Assembly (NCBI GenBank): GCA_951812925.1
Contig: OX638370.1
Span: forward strand, 28,015,964-28,079,963
From: Calliopum simillimum
Taxonomy: Eukaryota; Arthropoda; Insecta; Diptera; Lauxaniidae
DNA length: 64,000 nt
Direction of reading: 5' to 3'
Part shown: piece by piece, positions 1 to 11,035 of the stretch
Layout of the letters: each line of letters starts with the position of its first letter
Position numbering within the stretch: the first letter of the stretch is position 1
Notes under the pieces: model-generated
The model's input: the letters and a program-made list of their open reading frames with translations, nothing else
What the model was told of the DNA's origin: nothing
The model's database searches: none
Program-made: the position numbers and the translations under genes

Positions 1-215
1 CGGACACATTAAGTGCACTATGAAGTGGTTAGGGACAGGACGGAGAATGATTTTTTAACACTTTATGTTATAATTTTATAGTAAAATATTAAGAATTATT
101 ATAGAAACTCTTTTAAAGTATCTGTATTAAATGGTTAAAATATTAGATTTTATAGTTAAATATGATTTGGAGTCCCGGGATATTGAATGGTACAATTTTT
201 GGAGAATCATCCAAG
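1..215 (+). repeat. Dispersed repeat family A, copy 1
   Basis: This is one of three copies of an unclassified dispersed repeat in the window. All share AAGTGCACTA or a relative of it, then a GGAGAATGA motif, then the block TTAACACTTTATGTTATAAT. The others are at about 3425-3870 (same strand) and 37895-38245 (opposite strand). The copy is cut by the window edge. No coding potential is seen and the family is not recognised. Confidence 0.75.
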
Positions 216-840
216 TATGCAATTAACATTTCCAGTATATGTATTCTCGTACGAAGTATTCATTGCCAAGTGCGATCAACTTAATTATTATGAAAGTAGT
301 CTTCTCTTGCGAATTTAAAATAAAAATTACAACCAAATTTTTTACACTACAGCAGAATCAAGATAGATGTTTACAAAAACGATTTAAGAAAAACCATTTA
401 AATTTCACTTAAATGGTGCTAAGTTATGAGTTGGAAATTTATTACCCTGACATAAATTTAAAAAGAAACATTTATTTTCCGCACAAAGACCAAAAAGAAG
501 TAACCGTAAATTAATAATTCAGGAAACAGTTTGCTCTTTAACCTTGACAAGAACGCAGCAGAGTGGCTCATTAGAATGGAATTTTCGTTTTTCTACGGAT
601 AAAACATGGCAAACAACCTAAGCGAAGTCTTAGCAAAATTTTGTGAAGAAATTACTTAAGAATGTGAATGATCTAAGTATATCTATTCTTGAAGAAAGAG
701 TCTTCACAAAGCTTCTCCATTATGGTGACCGTGACTCGATGACTAGCTAGTGGCGTCAATTCTTTCTAAAATTTCTTCAATGTACGTATTGTTTGTTTTC
801 ACAAAACCTACGGCAAAGTTCATGATTCAGAGTCATGTAT
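216..840. other. No gene seen
   Basis: AT-rich sequence with stops in every frame. I see no recognisable coding motif, no strong tandem repeat and no convincing terminal inverted repeat. Confidence 0.6.
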
Positions 841-1870
841 TTAGAGCTCTAGATCCGTTGGGAATAGTTCTGTAGTTCTTGCACAAAATTTGAAATAGTT
901 GTTGTGAAATTGGACCTAAAATCGAAGGTGTGCCTTTTTTTGCTCAGCGCCGCATTTTTCACGTAGAGGAGTTCTGATAACATTTTTGAACTCACAATTT
1001 TTAAAAATTTTTTTTTTGGTGAAAATATTTTTCATAAAAAAAATTTCTACCAAAAAAGGAGTTCTGATGAGAGATCTAGATAGCGCTCTAAGAGTACTAA
1101 AGAAAATCCTAACAACAATTTTCCGAAATATTCGTACTTTTCATTTTAATGGAAAAATCAGAAAAACGTCGGTGTTTTTCTAGTATTCGAAACAGAAAAT
1201 TTTGTCGTAGAGGAGTTCCGGATTGCGCTCAAAGAGTTCTTAAGAAAATCCCTGCAACATTTTTCCGAAATATTCGTATCCAGATCTTTCATGAAAACTC
1301 TTTTTTTGCAAAAAATTTAAAAAAAAAATATATATATAAAAAACTCCAGAACTCTTTCTTGTGAGTTTAAAAATGTTATCAAAATGGCACACATCCGATT
1401 TTTGGTCCAATTTCATAGAACTATTTCGGATTTTGATTCGAATGTTTTGTTATATGGGTGCGAAACATGGCTTGTTACTGAACAACTAACGAACAAGCTG
1501 CAAGTATTCGTCAACAAATGCTTAAGGCATATACTAAAGGTTTGGTGGCTTCGCACTATATCAAATGCCGAGCTACATCAAAAATGCAATCAGAGGTCTA
1601 TAGCAAACGAAGTCAAGCTGCGCAAATGGGGATGGATTGGTCACACTCTCACACAGCGAAGTTGGTCGCCTGGCTCTTGAGTGGAATCCACAAGGCAGCA
1701 GAAGACGTGGTAGACCCAAAACCAACTGGAAAAGGTAGCTGGAAAAGGAAATCCAATGGAGATGTTTCATATTGGCCATAGGGCTCCTCCTAGGAGTTAA
1801 AGGAGAATACATACATTTCGGATTTTGTGAAACAACTTCAGAGCTATTCCCAACGGACCTAGAACTCTAA
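841..1870. mobile_element. Inverted-repeat (MITE-like) element split by an RTE insertion
   Basis: Positions 841-936 are the reverse complement of 1386-1430 joined to about 1816-1870. The outer ends are TTAGAGCTCTAGATCCGTTG (left) and, inverted, a near-identical sequence at the right. The pairing continues inward at about 970-992 against 1357-1380 (TGTGAGTT…AAAAATGTTATCA). Between the arms is a direct repeat of about 80 bp (1054-1144 and 1208-1298), each copy opening with AGGAGTTC and closing with TTTCCGAAATATTCGTA. The right arm is interrupted by the retrotransposon fragment at about 1428-1814. No target-site duplication was found for the outer element, so its superfamily is open; an old hAT-type MITE is possible. 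Confidence 0.7.
1428..1814 (+). pseudogene. RTE-like non-LTR retrotransposon, 5'-truncated copy A
   Basis: The plus strand encodes fragments of the C-terminal end of a non-LTR reverse transcriptase: LLYGCETWLVTEQLTNKL, then a tryptophan-rich 'ISNAELHQKCNQ' stretch and a 'KWGWIGHTL' stretch. It is closely related to the copies at 38262-39655 and 43249-43974 and ends in the same short 3' tail, GGAGTTAAAGGAGAATACAT. Compared with the others it lacks nine bases (three residues) just before LLYGCETW and carries frameshifts after KWGWIGHTL. The 13-bp direct repeat ATTTCGGATTTTG at 1423-1435 and 1815-1827 is a target-site duplication, overlapping the element's own 5' end by microhomology. It is a dead-on-arrival insertion with no independent function. 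Confidence 0.85.
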
Positions 1871-1955
1871 AAAAATTTTCGGTTTTCTAAAATTACGGAG
1901 CCAACATCCGTATTTGTTTAGACTTGTGAATTATTGTGGACAATGTATAAAATCA

Positions 1956-1986
<31 letters not shown>

Positions 1987-2690
1987 TAAGAAGTATGCTT
2001 TTAGTACATGATTTCATGGTAGATAATTTGGACAATCTAAATACAACCATATAAAGATTCAGCGTATCCTCAAAATGAGTTAAAATTATACACTGTGTAA
2101 AGTTTATACAACTAAAATAATATTTCTTCATTTATGTCTGTTCTTTTATAATGCTTATTATTGTTTTAGTTTTTGTTGTATTAATGCTTGTTGTTTTTGC
2201 TGTTTTCTAGAGTTTTACGGGCAACATGTGCACTTTTTTTGTTCCTTAATTTATATACATAAAAATAATAATAAAAATTGTTATGAGTGCAAGCATGCAA
2301 AAACTTTTTTATTAATAAATGGCCCAATAAACTAAAACTGACGAAAAAGAACAAACACTTAACCGGCCATTACGCAAGGTAACAGAATATTCAGTATCTA
2401 AAAAATATCTAAAGTCTGTAAGGGAATCAAAAATATGGCAAAATGTATTAGTCATTTGATTTTTCCTGATACTTCTACAAAATTTAGTTACCAAAATTAT
2501 CGTCCCAATTTCTGGGTTGTTTACGACAGCACAAGTTGCAGAAAAGCGTTAAAAAGGATTTTCATTTCGAGTTTCTTACGCAAATATTTGTTTACGGGTA
2601 AACCTCCGAAAAATGTTCCAAAGCATGCCTTTTTTCTCCCCACCTATCTTTTTTATTAATTGAAAGTATGTATAGACCTTAACTTCTAGA
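1871..2690. other. No gene seen; poly-T run
   Basis: AT-rich, with a homopolymer T run near 1959-1981. Short open frames occur in several phases but show no recognisable domain. Confidence 0.6.
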
Positions 2691-3160
2691 GCATGTTTGA
2701 AAAATAAACTTAAGCTTTCGGGGCTGCCATATGTTTTTTTGAAAGTTTGACTTAAAAAATATATTTAAAAACTTAATATAAAATTTTAGTTTCAAAACGT
2801 TTAAATAAACTTAAAAAAAATCCAACATACATTTTTAGGGTTGCCAGATGGTTGTTTTCAAAATTAATTTTTAATCTTATTTGGTTTAAACGAAATTCAC
2901 AAAACAAACCGCAAGGCAACCCTGAAAATTTTTGAACAATTTCAGAAAAGTTTATCTGAGCGGATCTGAAACCAAAAATTTAAATTGATTAAAAAAAAGT
3001 AAGAATTATAGAAGATTTTCGAAAATAGGGTTTTAGGGTTGCCACTAAAAACTTATGATGGATTTTTGAGAAGTCTATTTAAATGTTTTAAAGCTGAATT
3101 TTGAATTTGAATAAGTGTTTTAAGCAAAACTAACAAAAAAACCCTGGTGGAGAGTTATTA
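2690..3160. repeat. Degenerate 'AGGGTTGCCA' repeat block, copy 1
   Basis: The motif AGGGTTGCCA recurs at about 2838 and 3034, with its complement (GGCAACCCT) near 2914, spaced by AT-rich filler containing TTTCAAAATT-type sequence. The same arrangement is seen at about 41190-41720. This looks like an old dispersed repeat with internal tandem structure. It is unclassified and non-coding. Confidence 0.5.
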
Positions 3161-3424
3161 AGCGGAGAATGACTAAACGGAGAATGACAAAATGTTGCAA
3201 AAACAGTAATATCACAATGAAAATAGCAATTATTTGATTGAAAATGGTGGATAGCCCCTCTAATTGCTTATTGATTTAATTATATAAAAATTAAAGAATA
3301 TGCTTAGCAATATATAAAAACTTACGCGGAGAATGACACTTACTTGCGTTCTTTTCAAATTCTTTAAACTTTTTTTTTTTAAAAAAACCAAAACTGACTG
3401 TGCTGAAAATACACTGAATCCCTT

Positions 3425-3870
3425 CACTTTCAGTTATCTTTTTACTCAATATTTAAAAAAATTACTGTTAGAATAAGAAAAACTGAGCGGAGATAGTCTA
3501 AAATGAGGGACCAACTTCTATACATGCCAATTCTATATAAAAAATTGTTTTCCCAGAGTAAACACAGAAAAACAGTAACTGAAATATATATACATACAAA
3601 GAATGTCGAATAAGTTTTTTTAGAAAATAACGTAATATGCAAAACGGGCAAACTAAGTGCACTAAGGAGAGGTTACGAACAGGATGGAGAATGACTTTTT
3701 AACACTTTATGTTATAATTTCATAGTAAAATATTAATCACTATTTTTTTTTAAAGTTATTCGTTTAGGAGCTCTTGTTAAGTATCTTTATTAAATAGTTA
3801 AAATATCAAATTTTAAATTCAAACATGGTTTTGAGCCCCCAGACATTAAATGGTAGATTTTTTTGGAATC
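3425..3870 (+). repeat. Dispersed repeat family A, copy 2
   Basis: The segment CTTTTTACTCAATATTTAAA near 3437 and the block TTAACACTTTATGTTATAAT near 3700 both recur, in the same order but inverted, at 37895-38245. The second half also matches positions 1-215. Just upstream the motif CGGAGAATGAC recurs at about 3163, 3178 and 3327, suggesting the family has internal tandem units. No coding potential. Confidence 0.7.
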
Positions 3871-4359
3871 AACCATATAGAGTTGTGTTATTTTTAAATT
3901 GCGATTACTCATAAACGGTGAGTCGCACGATAAAAAGTCCAATGGTATTTTTTCATAGAAAATCACACGTTATACAAATAATTTTCATGTGATGAAAAAA
4001 AAAAATGGCAGTTCACGAGTTATCGCAATTTGAAAACTAACACAATTGTGTATAAGCGTCAAAAGAAGCACGGCTATTCAAAACGTTTTTGATTACGTAC
4101 ATTCCTGAACACACGTACAGTAGTTCCATTTGTATGGAAACGCGGACATAAATCAATAACTTGGCCAATTTTCGATAGAAATTTATAAAAATGTTTGGAG
4201 TATATATTTATTGGTCTTTACTGCCCGCTAGGCTAGGCATTTTTCTCTTATATTTTCATTCCCAATATCTCAGAAGATATTGATAAAAGATTTAATTTAC
4301 GTCATGGGAAAGCTAAATTCATTTAAAAAATTCTCAATAGCTTGCTGGGGTACCCCAGA
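3871..4359. other. No gene seen
   Basis: AT-rich DNA with short inverted stretches but no recognisable gene. It leads into the 111-bp tandem repeat. Confidence 0.5.
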
Positions 4360-4885
4360 AAATCACCAATTAAGGCTTCCAGATATTCTTCGTTTTGACT
4401 ATGAAATCTTCGGAAAACTTTGAGTCTCACAAAAACTAGCAATTAAGACTTGTTAATGGTTCGCCATAGATGTTTTCCCTCTAGTAAATCTAGATATTCT
4501 TTGTTTTAACTATGAGGCCTTCGGGAACTTTTGGCTGACCCAGAAAACTATCAATTAAAACTTGTTGATAGTCCGCAATAGATGTTTTCACTCTAGTATG
4601 CTTAGATATTCTCCGCCTATAAAACCTTCGGGTGGAAAACTTTGGGTGTCACAAATAACCATCAACCAAGGCTTGTTGATAGTTCGCCATATATGTTTTC
4701 CCCTCGTATATCTAGATATTCTTCGTTTTGACTATGAAGCCTTTGGATGATCTTTGGGTGGCCCAGAAAACTATCAGTTTAAACTTGATGATAGTCCTCC
4801 ATAGATATTTTCCCTATATTTTACTTAGATATTCTTCGTTTTGACTTCGGGTGATCTTCGTATACTTTCGTGTATAGCATAAAAA
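4360..4885. repeat. Five-unit tandem repeat, about 111 bp per unit
   Basis: The segment AGATATTCTTCGTTTTGACT, or a close variant, starts near 4381, 4492, 4603, 4713 and 4827, a period of about 110-114 bp. Between these are repeated 'AATTAAGACTTGTTGATAGT' and 'CGCCATAGATGTTTTCCCTC' sections. Units differ by many substitutions, so the array is old. Open frames across it are shadows of the repeat. Confidence 0.85.
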
Positions 4886-5854
4886 CCTTCCCATACCTGA
4901 GATACACTCATTCCCAGCATTTTCAGCACAATTGTTTGAATAGTTTCTGAGTGATAATGCTTCAAACAGACAGGCAGACACACAGTCATATTGATATGAT
5001 CTAAATACGGCTCTACTTAGTTACTTTTTGATTCTAGGGAATAGATTTTTTGTCAGAACTTTGGATGAGGTGAACAAAATTAATCTGTAGTTTGACTTTT
5101 TTGGGATTTCAACCAGCGTTTTCATGAGCTTATCTTCGGTTATACATTTTCCTTCCGGAAATCGGGTGATTATCGGGAAAAGCAATGCGACGTTGAATAA
5201 TCTTAGCAACTGAGTATCTGATGTTTGTCCGCTGATTTGGAGTCGTTCATTAACCCTTTCAGAGGCAAGATAGAAATAGCAGATTCTGTATAATGACAAT
5301 TTTGGTTTCAAGTTATTTTCTATACGAGTAATTTGAGGCCAAAATTTTTCTATATAAGTATTATTGCTAAGCCGTCAAGTTTATATGATGAAAGACCATC
5401 TGTAGATGCTCTTGCCGAGGACAAATTAATCAAGTGACAGCCTTTAAACTGCAACTCTTTGATGCGAACTTTGCATAAGAAGGATACTTTTGGCTGCTTG
5501 AGCGGAGGCAATTTTTAATATGCAAAATAATTGAGTTTTAATGAAGACCTTCTGTAGACGATCTTACTGGACGTTCACATTTCTAGCGGTCTAAATTCCT
5601 TCTCTTTAAAAGTTATGCTTTTAAGTAAGCTATATATTTATTTTTAATTTAGATACATGGTAGACAAACGTACATCAATGTAAACATATGGAGACAAAAG
5701 TAATGTGCAATAATTTTTCCAAATGGCATCAAATGCTTAGTAGATGTTCATTTGATCGCTAAATTTTTTTCAAATTTATATCATCAATTCCACATCTTCA
5801 AAAAAACTTTTCTCGAAAACAAAGTCTGATTTTTTGCATTTGTGACAAAATGAC
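4886..5854. other. No gene seen
   Basis: Contains a CAGACAGGCAGACACACAGT stretch at about 4967, like the complement of the GTCTGTC-rich part of the fly repeat described at 16975. No coding region is recognised. Confidence 0.45.
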
Positions 5855-5960
5855 AGCCGATTCATATTATGACATTACTTTAGACCACCTCGTAGTCCAA
5901 CCCTATTTTAACTGCCTTAAGCACAACATATTCGATGAATTTTTTTTTGTTGGATATTTT
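5855..5960. repeat. Direct repeat pair, member 1
   Basis: About 100 bp around CATATTATGACATTACTTTA and TTTTAACTGCCTTAAGCA is repeated in the same orientation at 6593-6690, with scattered mismatches. A shorter third match (CGATTCATATTATGACA) lies at about 23685 inside a MITE. Element type unknown. Confidence 0.7.
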
Positions 5961-6592
5961 TTTAAATTATTTATTTTTATGAAATTGGTTATAATGATAG
6001 ACTGAACCCTTTAAAATGATACTAAAAAATGGTTTACCCTTAGATTGACGATGCTCGTTCCTACTTTTTTTTGGTATATTGTCATCAACAAAAACTTAAG
6101 CTCTCACTGAAAGTAAAAGTTGTTTGCTCAGTGTTACTAAACAATAAAAAAACAAAGGATATAAACTGCTTGTTTGGCTGCCAGTAAAAACTTGTTGAGT
6201 TGAGTTAAGTTCAGTTGAGTAGTGTAAGTTCTGTAACATGTTGACGTGTTGTTATTATTAAAGTTGGTTGTATCTACTTATAGTTGTTGTATCGTATACT
6301 ATAGATGGTGCTGTTTACAATTGATTTATTGTAATAACACAGCAGTAAACTCGACAACAACACTTATGCTTTTCATATAAATTTTCTACCTCATCGTAAT
6401 GAAAGTGCTTGGATGTGCAAGCACACTTATCGAAGTTTTGCATTAAGTTGCAACATGCAATGTTCTATAAGTAGGGGATATGGTCATTGAAGCCTTGCAT
6501 TCTATTGAATATTTAACAATAAGAAAAAACTTCTTATTCATACTTCTTCGAATAAACTTTCTGTGAAAATAGAGCTAAGTTTTTTCCATCTC

Positions 6593-6690
6593 TAATAAAA
6601 TGGCAGGCAATTCACATTATGACATTACTTTAGTCAACCTTGTGGGTTAACCCTTTTTTAACTGCCTTAAGCAAAACATATTCAATTGAC
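6593..6690. repeat. Direct repeat pair, member 2
   Basis: Second copy of the segment at 5855-5960, containing CACATTATGACATTACTTTA and TTTTAACTGCCTTAAGCA. The roughly 630 bp between the copies contains no gene I recognise. Confidence 0.7.
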
Positions 6691-7432
6691 TTTTTTTGGT
6701 AGAAAAATTTGATCAAATTTTTTATGAAATAAGACTGAAACGAAAATTGTATTAAAAACTTTTTGATCTTAAGTGGACTAACTATCTAATATCTTAGACT
6801 TCCCTAAAATTGAACTAAAATTGGCACTGTTTGGACAGCAAGCTAAGCGCTCTATCGAGCCTTAATGAGATTTGTCGCGTCATTTTAAGCTCTGCTAATG
6901 CAACTCTTAATGATGTTAATAACTTTAGGTCGCAAACAAAACAAAAAATTTAAACAAATTGTGCAATGTGGAAAAACTTTGACACAATATGGATCCAATC
7001 AGTTTATGCAGAGTCAATTCAATTATTGAGCCAATTTGAAAGTAGCAAATAAATTGCATGAGTGGACGGCGGACGACGTTGAATAAATTACAATAAACAT
7101 GCAATTCAAAAGTAAATGCAACAGCAAACAGGCGCCCCAACTGCAAAAGCAGCAGCTATATCAACAGCAATATTCACTTGCTCGACATTAAGGATATGAA
7201 AGGACAGCCAAGCAGAAAATTGCTTTGGCCAAGCTGGCACACAATGAACAGGTAGAGGCATTAGAAGCAACAGCAGCAACTACTTAAAGCAATGATTATG
7301 CATTGCAGGTGCTGTAGAGTTTTTGCGTTGGTGTTGGCGTCCACATCTGTTTGGCTGTGTATGTGTGTGTTTTTTTGCATTTATATATGTGTGTGTGTTA
7401 GTGTGTATTGAAATATATGGGCGAGTTTTAAA
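6691..7432. other. No gene seen; CAGCAA-rich and GT-rich tracts
   Basis: Less AT-rich than its neighbours in 7100-7290, with CAGCAGC/CAACAGCAA tracts common in fly non-coding DNA, followed by a GT-rich microsatellite at about 7355-7410. It may be unique host sequence between mobile elements. No splice-bounded exon could be defended. Confidence 0.4.
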
Positions 7433-9420
7433 ACCCAATTCCACACTCAAATTATGAAAGAAGAAAGATAAACAACTCAGGAAATATAAATTTTTTGACT
7501 TTAAAATAAATTCCTAGCTGGCCAAATGGCCATTGTTTATAAAAACCGAGTGATTTTGCACTGGAGCCTATCTAACGGTAAATTTTGTTCCAAAAAACAC
7601 CATAGATATCGATTTGTGGTCTAAAATAACTTATGTGTGCAAATTTTCAGAGAGATCGTATGACGTGCAGGAGCGTCAGCAAAGGAATAAGAAACGATTA
7701 TCTTCAATGAAACGAATACATTTTGTACTGGAGCCTATCAAACGGCAGATTTTTTTCCAAAAAACACTGCAAATCTCAGTTTGTAGTCGAAAACAACTTA
7801 TGTTTGCAATTTTTCAGAGAGATTGTATGACGTGCAGGAGTGTCAGCAAAGAAAAAAAAGCACTTATTTTCAATCAAATGTTTAATTTTTGTACTAGAGT
7901 CCACCTAACGATTCATTTTTTCAAAAAAAACTTGTGGTACTTGATTCGTCATAAAAAATAAACAATGCACCCAAATTTTAAGATAGGTGGAACGACGTGT
8001 GGGAGTGTCAGCGAAGGATTAAAAAATGGTATTCAGCGATTTCTTGCCTATCGTAACAAGATCTGCCACACTCCTTCCGATTTCGCTGAAATTTGGTACA
8101 TGGTAATCGTATTGCAGCACGGCGTATTTCATTTTCAAAATCTTTCGAGGAATTTAAAATGATGTAAATTACAAAAAAACCTACATTATACGAAATGTTG
8201 CATGTACTGAAATGTTCAAAAAATCATTACTCCTATACCATTAATGGTACCATCCAAATTTAAGATTAATTTGAAAGGTAATTTTGTCTTCTTTTCTAAA
8301 AAATTATTTTGGAAGGTCGAAAATAGGTACTATAGCGTTTTTAGTAGTTTAGTACTAAAATAGTAGTAAATTTAGTAATTTTTACCAAATACAAAACACT
8401 TTTACTTGTGCGCATAGAATGATTCAATACCTTTCTAAAAATGATCCAAACATAAAAATGAGATAAGAAATGTTTCAGCTATGGGCCATTTTCCGATCGG
8501 ACCTTTTTTTAAATTTTCAAAAAATCATAACTTCTAAGCCTCGAGACATACCAATTTTCTCTCTTTTTTGACTGAAAGATTTTTTTTTTTTTCTTTCCAA
8601 AAAAAATATTTTGTAAGGTAACAAAAGTTTACACAGGCACGTTTTTTGTAGTTTAGTACTAAAATAGTAATAAATGTAGTACTTTTTATCAACTACAAAA
8701 AATTTTATTTTCAGCTTATAGCCTGATTCAATGCCTTTCCAAGACAGGTCTAAACATGAAAATTGGTTAAGAAATGGTCAAGTTATTGGTAATTATTTGA
8801 GGAGAGTTTGTTACATTTTACCTATTTTTCGACTTTTTGCACCCCTCCACAAGCCACAAAAAGAATCGCAAAATTTTTTTTTTTGCCATTTTTCAAAGTT
8901 TAAGCATGAAACGAAACCATGTACCAAATTTCAGCGATATCGGAACGGGTGTGGCAGATCTTGTTACGATAGGCATGAAATGGCTGTATACCATTTTTTA
9001 ATCCTTGGCTGACACTCCCACACGTCGTTCCACCAATCTTAAAATTTGGGTGCATAGTTTATTTTTTATGACGAATCAAGTACCACAAGTTTTTTTTGAA
9101 AAAATGAATCGTTAGATGGACTCTAGTACAAAAATTAAACGTTTGATTGAAAATATGTGCTTTTTTTTCTTTGCTGACACTCCTGCACGTCATACAATCT
9201 CTCTGAAAAATTGCACACATAAGTTATTTTAGACCACGAATCGATATCAATGGTGTTTTTGGGAAAACAATTTACCGTAACATAGGCTCCAGTACAAAAT
9301 CACTCGGTTTTTATAAACAATGGCCATTTGGCCAGCTAGGAATTTATTTTAAAGTAAAAAAATTTATATTCCCTGAATTTTTTATCTCTCTTCTTTCATA
9401 ATTTGAGTGTGGAATTGGGT
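7433..9420. mobile_element. Foldback-like element with arms over 500 bp
   Basis: The ends are perfect inverses: ACCCAATTCCACACTCAAAT at 7433 and its complement ending at 9420. The left arm runs to about 8106 and the right arm starts at about 8917. The left arm contains three related units of about 165 bp (starting near 7551, 7720 and 7888, each with 'TTTTGTACTGGAGCC' and 'GTATGACGTGCAGGAG'); the right arm has only two. The loop contains a direct repeat around AGTAGTTTAGTACTAAAATA at about 8341 and 8647. No transposase is encoded and no target duplication was found. A non-autonomous foldback/TIR element is the likeliest reading; superfamily unknown. Confidence 0.85.
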
Positions 9421-10010
9421 GTTCGTTTTTCGATACACACTAGTGTGTGTGCAACATACATAACTAAATCAATGGCATACACAAGCGCTGAATTAATGTT
9501 GGTTGGGGCTGCTTGCTTGACTGAGAGCTTCACAGCTGACAGGAAACGGAAGGGCTGGCAGCAGGCAGTGTGAGACATGTTGCAGGAAATAGGATTTAAA
9601 ATTGCAAAGTGTAAAATTCTAAATTTAAATTTGTGTGTTTTTTCTCTTTTCTTTCGTTTCTTCAATTTATTTTTTCTCAATTTAATCAGCTTCAGGTGTT
9701 GCATGTGCTTTGTGTAAATGGATTTTTCTTTTACTATTCGTAAATAAAGCAACAAATTTTAATCAAACTATCGAGAGCAGTTAAGAAGATATAGAAATGA
9801 TGCTCAGTCGGAAATTTGTATTGATGTGAAAATACTCTTTAAAAGCTTTCAAATATGCTTTAAAATGAGAAATTTTAGAATTTGACCCTAGTTGTGTCCA
9901 ATATTTAGATCAAAACTTCTTTCAAAAATTGAAAATATCTTTTATTATGAAATTTGACTTTAAAATTGAAAATCAAAAAAAAATTATACTTAAAATATCA
10001 AAAAATTTAA
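9421..10010. other. No gene seen
   Basis: Starts with CACACTAGTGTGTGTG and continues AT-rich. The open frame crossing the boundary at 9396-9755 runs into the inverted-repeat element and shows no domain. Confidence 0.45.
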
Positions 10011-10215
10011 TTTTCTGACTTTTACAAATAAAAATCAAAAAAACTTTTATTTCCGACTTTTAAAAATAAAAATCAAAGAAACTTTTATTTTTGACTTTTA
10101 AAAATAATAATCAAAAAACCGTTATATTTGAAAAGAAAAAATCGAAAGAACCCTTCTAACTTTTAAAAATAAAAATTAATTTTTATTTAAAATAAAAGTT
10201 TTGATCATCTTTTAC

Positions 10216-10245
<30 letters not shown>
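10011..10245. repeat. Three-unit 39-bp tandem repeat and poly-A
   Basis: 'GACTTTTAAAAATAAAAATC' followed by AAAGAAACTTTTATTTT recurs three times with a 39-bp period at about 10015-10135. A homopolymer A run lies at about 10218-10243. Non-coding. Confidence 0.65.
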
Positions 10246-10248
<3 letters not shown>

Positions 10249-10550
10249 AGGCTCTGCTTTTTCAGACTTTTTCAATAAAACTACAAGAAAGTTTGAAAGT
10301 TAGCTTGGAGCCCATAGTTTTATTTCCTGCTGGGTAATGATCAACATTGAATATTGTTAAAAATAAACAGCATATAAAATTGAATTGCTCGAACAAAGAA
10401 AATATTCCATTACATTTTGTATACGTATTGAATTTTATTGATATTCTTGATGTTTATTCTGCTTTCTCAAACGCCATCTCTTTCTGTCTCTAACTTTTGC
10501 CATACTTTTGCTGATTTTGCTGCTTCTTTATTTTGTTATTTTTTTACAGC

Positions 10551-10662
10551 AGCAATTGTTGCTAGGGAAGAATCGCAAGCAATAGAAAATGCGCCAAAAG
10601 AAAATCGTCCATTGCGAATACTTGTCCAGGGAAGATGGAGAAAACAACAACAATAACAACTG
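10551..10662 (+). other. Possible internal exon (weak)
   Basis: A pyrimidine-rich stretch ending TTTTTTTACAG (to about 10550) is followed by about 110 bases of markedly higher GC content, then CTG|GTAATC, a possible 5' splice site. The open frame reads AAIVAREESQAIENAPKENR and stops at CAACAATAA just before that site. The in-frame stop and the absence of partner exons or homology mean this could equally be chance. No function is proposed. Confidence 0.15.
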
Positions 10663-11027
10663 GTAATCTTACTCCATTGTACATATGCACATTAAGTTGG
10701 GTCAACACTTATTCAAAAGAAAAAATTGTTCCTTGTAAAATTTTTTTAAAATTTTGATTTTGTTCAAATTTCAAATATGCTACTTTTTAACGTAGAGCCT
10801 TAATGTATGGTAGGATTTTGTGTAGTTTCAACCTTTTCAAGTACTAGCATACTTTGCTTTGATTTGTCGTACAAATTTCAATTTGTTTAGCATGCTATGA
10901 ATTGTTTAAAATTCCACAAAAATGTAGCATACTTTGTGGCTATACATTAAACATTTGGCATGTTTGAAATTTGCTACTATTTCTAAAATTATTATTCTGA
11001 GAAAGGAACCCATTTTAATCTACATCT
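10663..11027. other. No gene seen
   Basis: AT-rich DNA with two inverted-looking segments containing TAGCATACTTTG (near 10850 and 10925). Nothing further. Confidence 0.4.
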
Positions 11028-11035
11028 GTATATAG

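Noticed and set aside
7614..8162. Two plus-strand frames of 115 and 65 codons
   Set aside because: They lie wholly in the left arm of the foldback element, follow its repeated units and have no domain.
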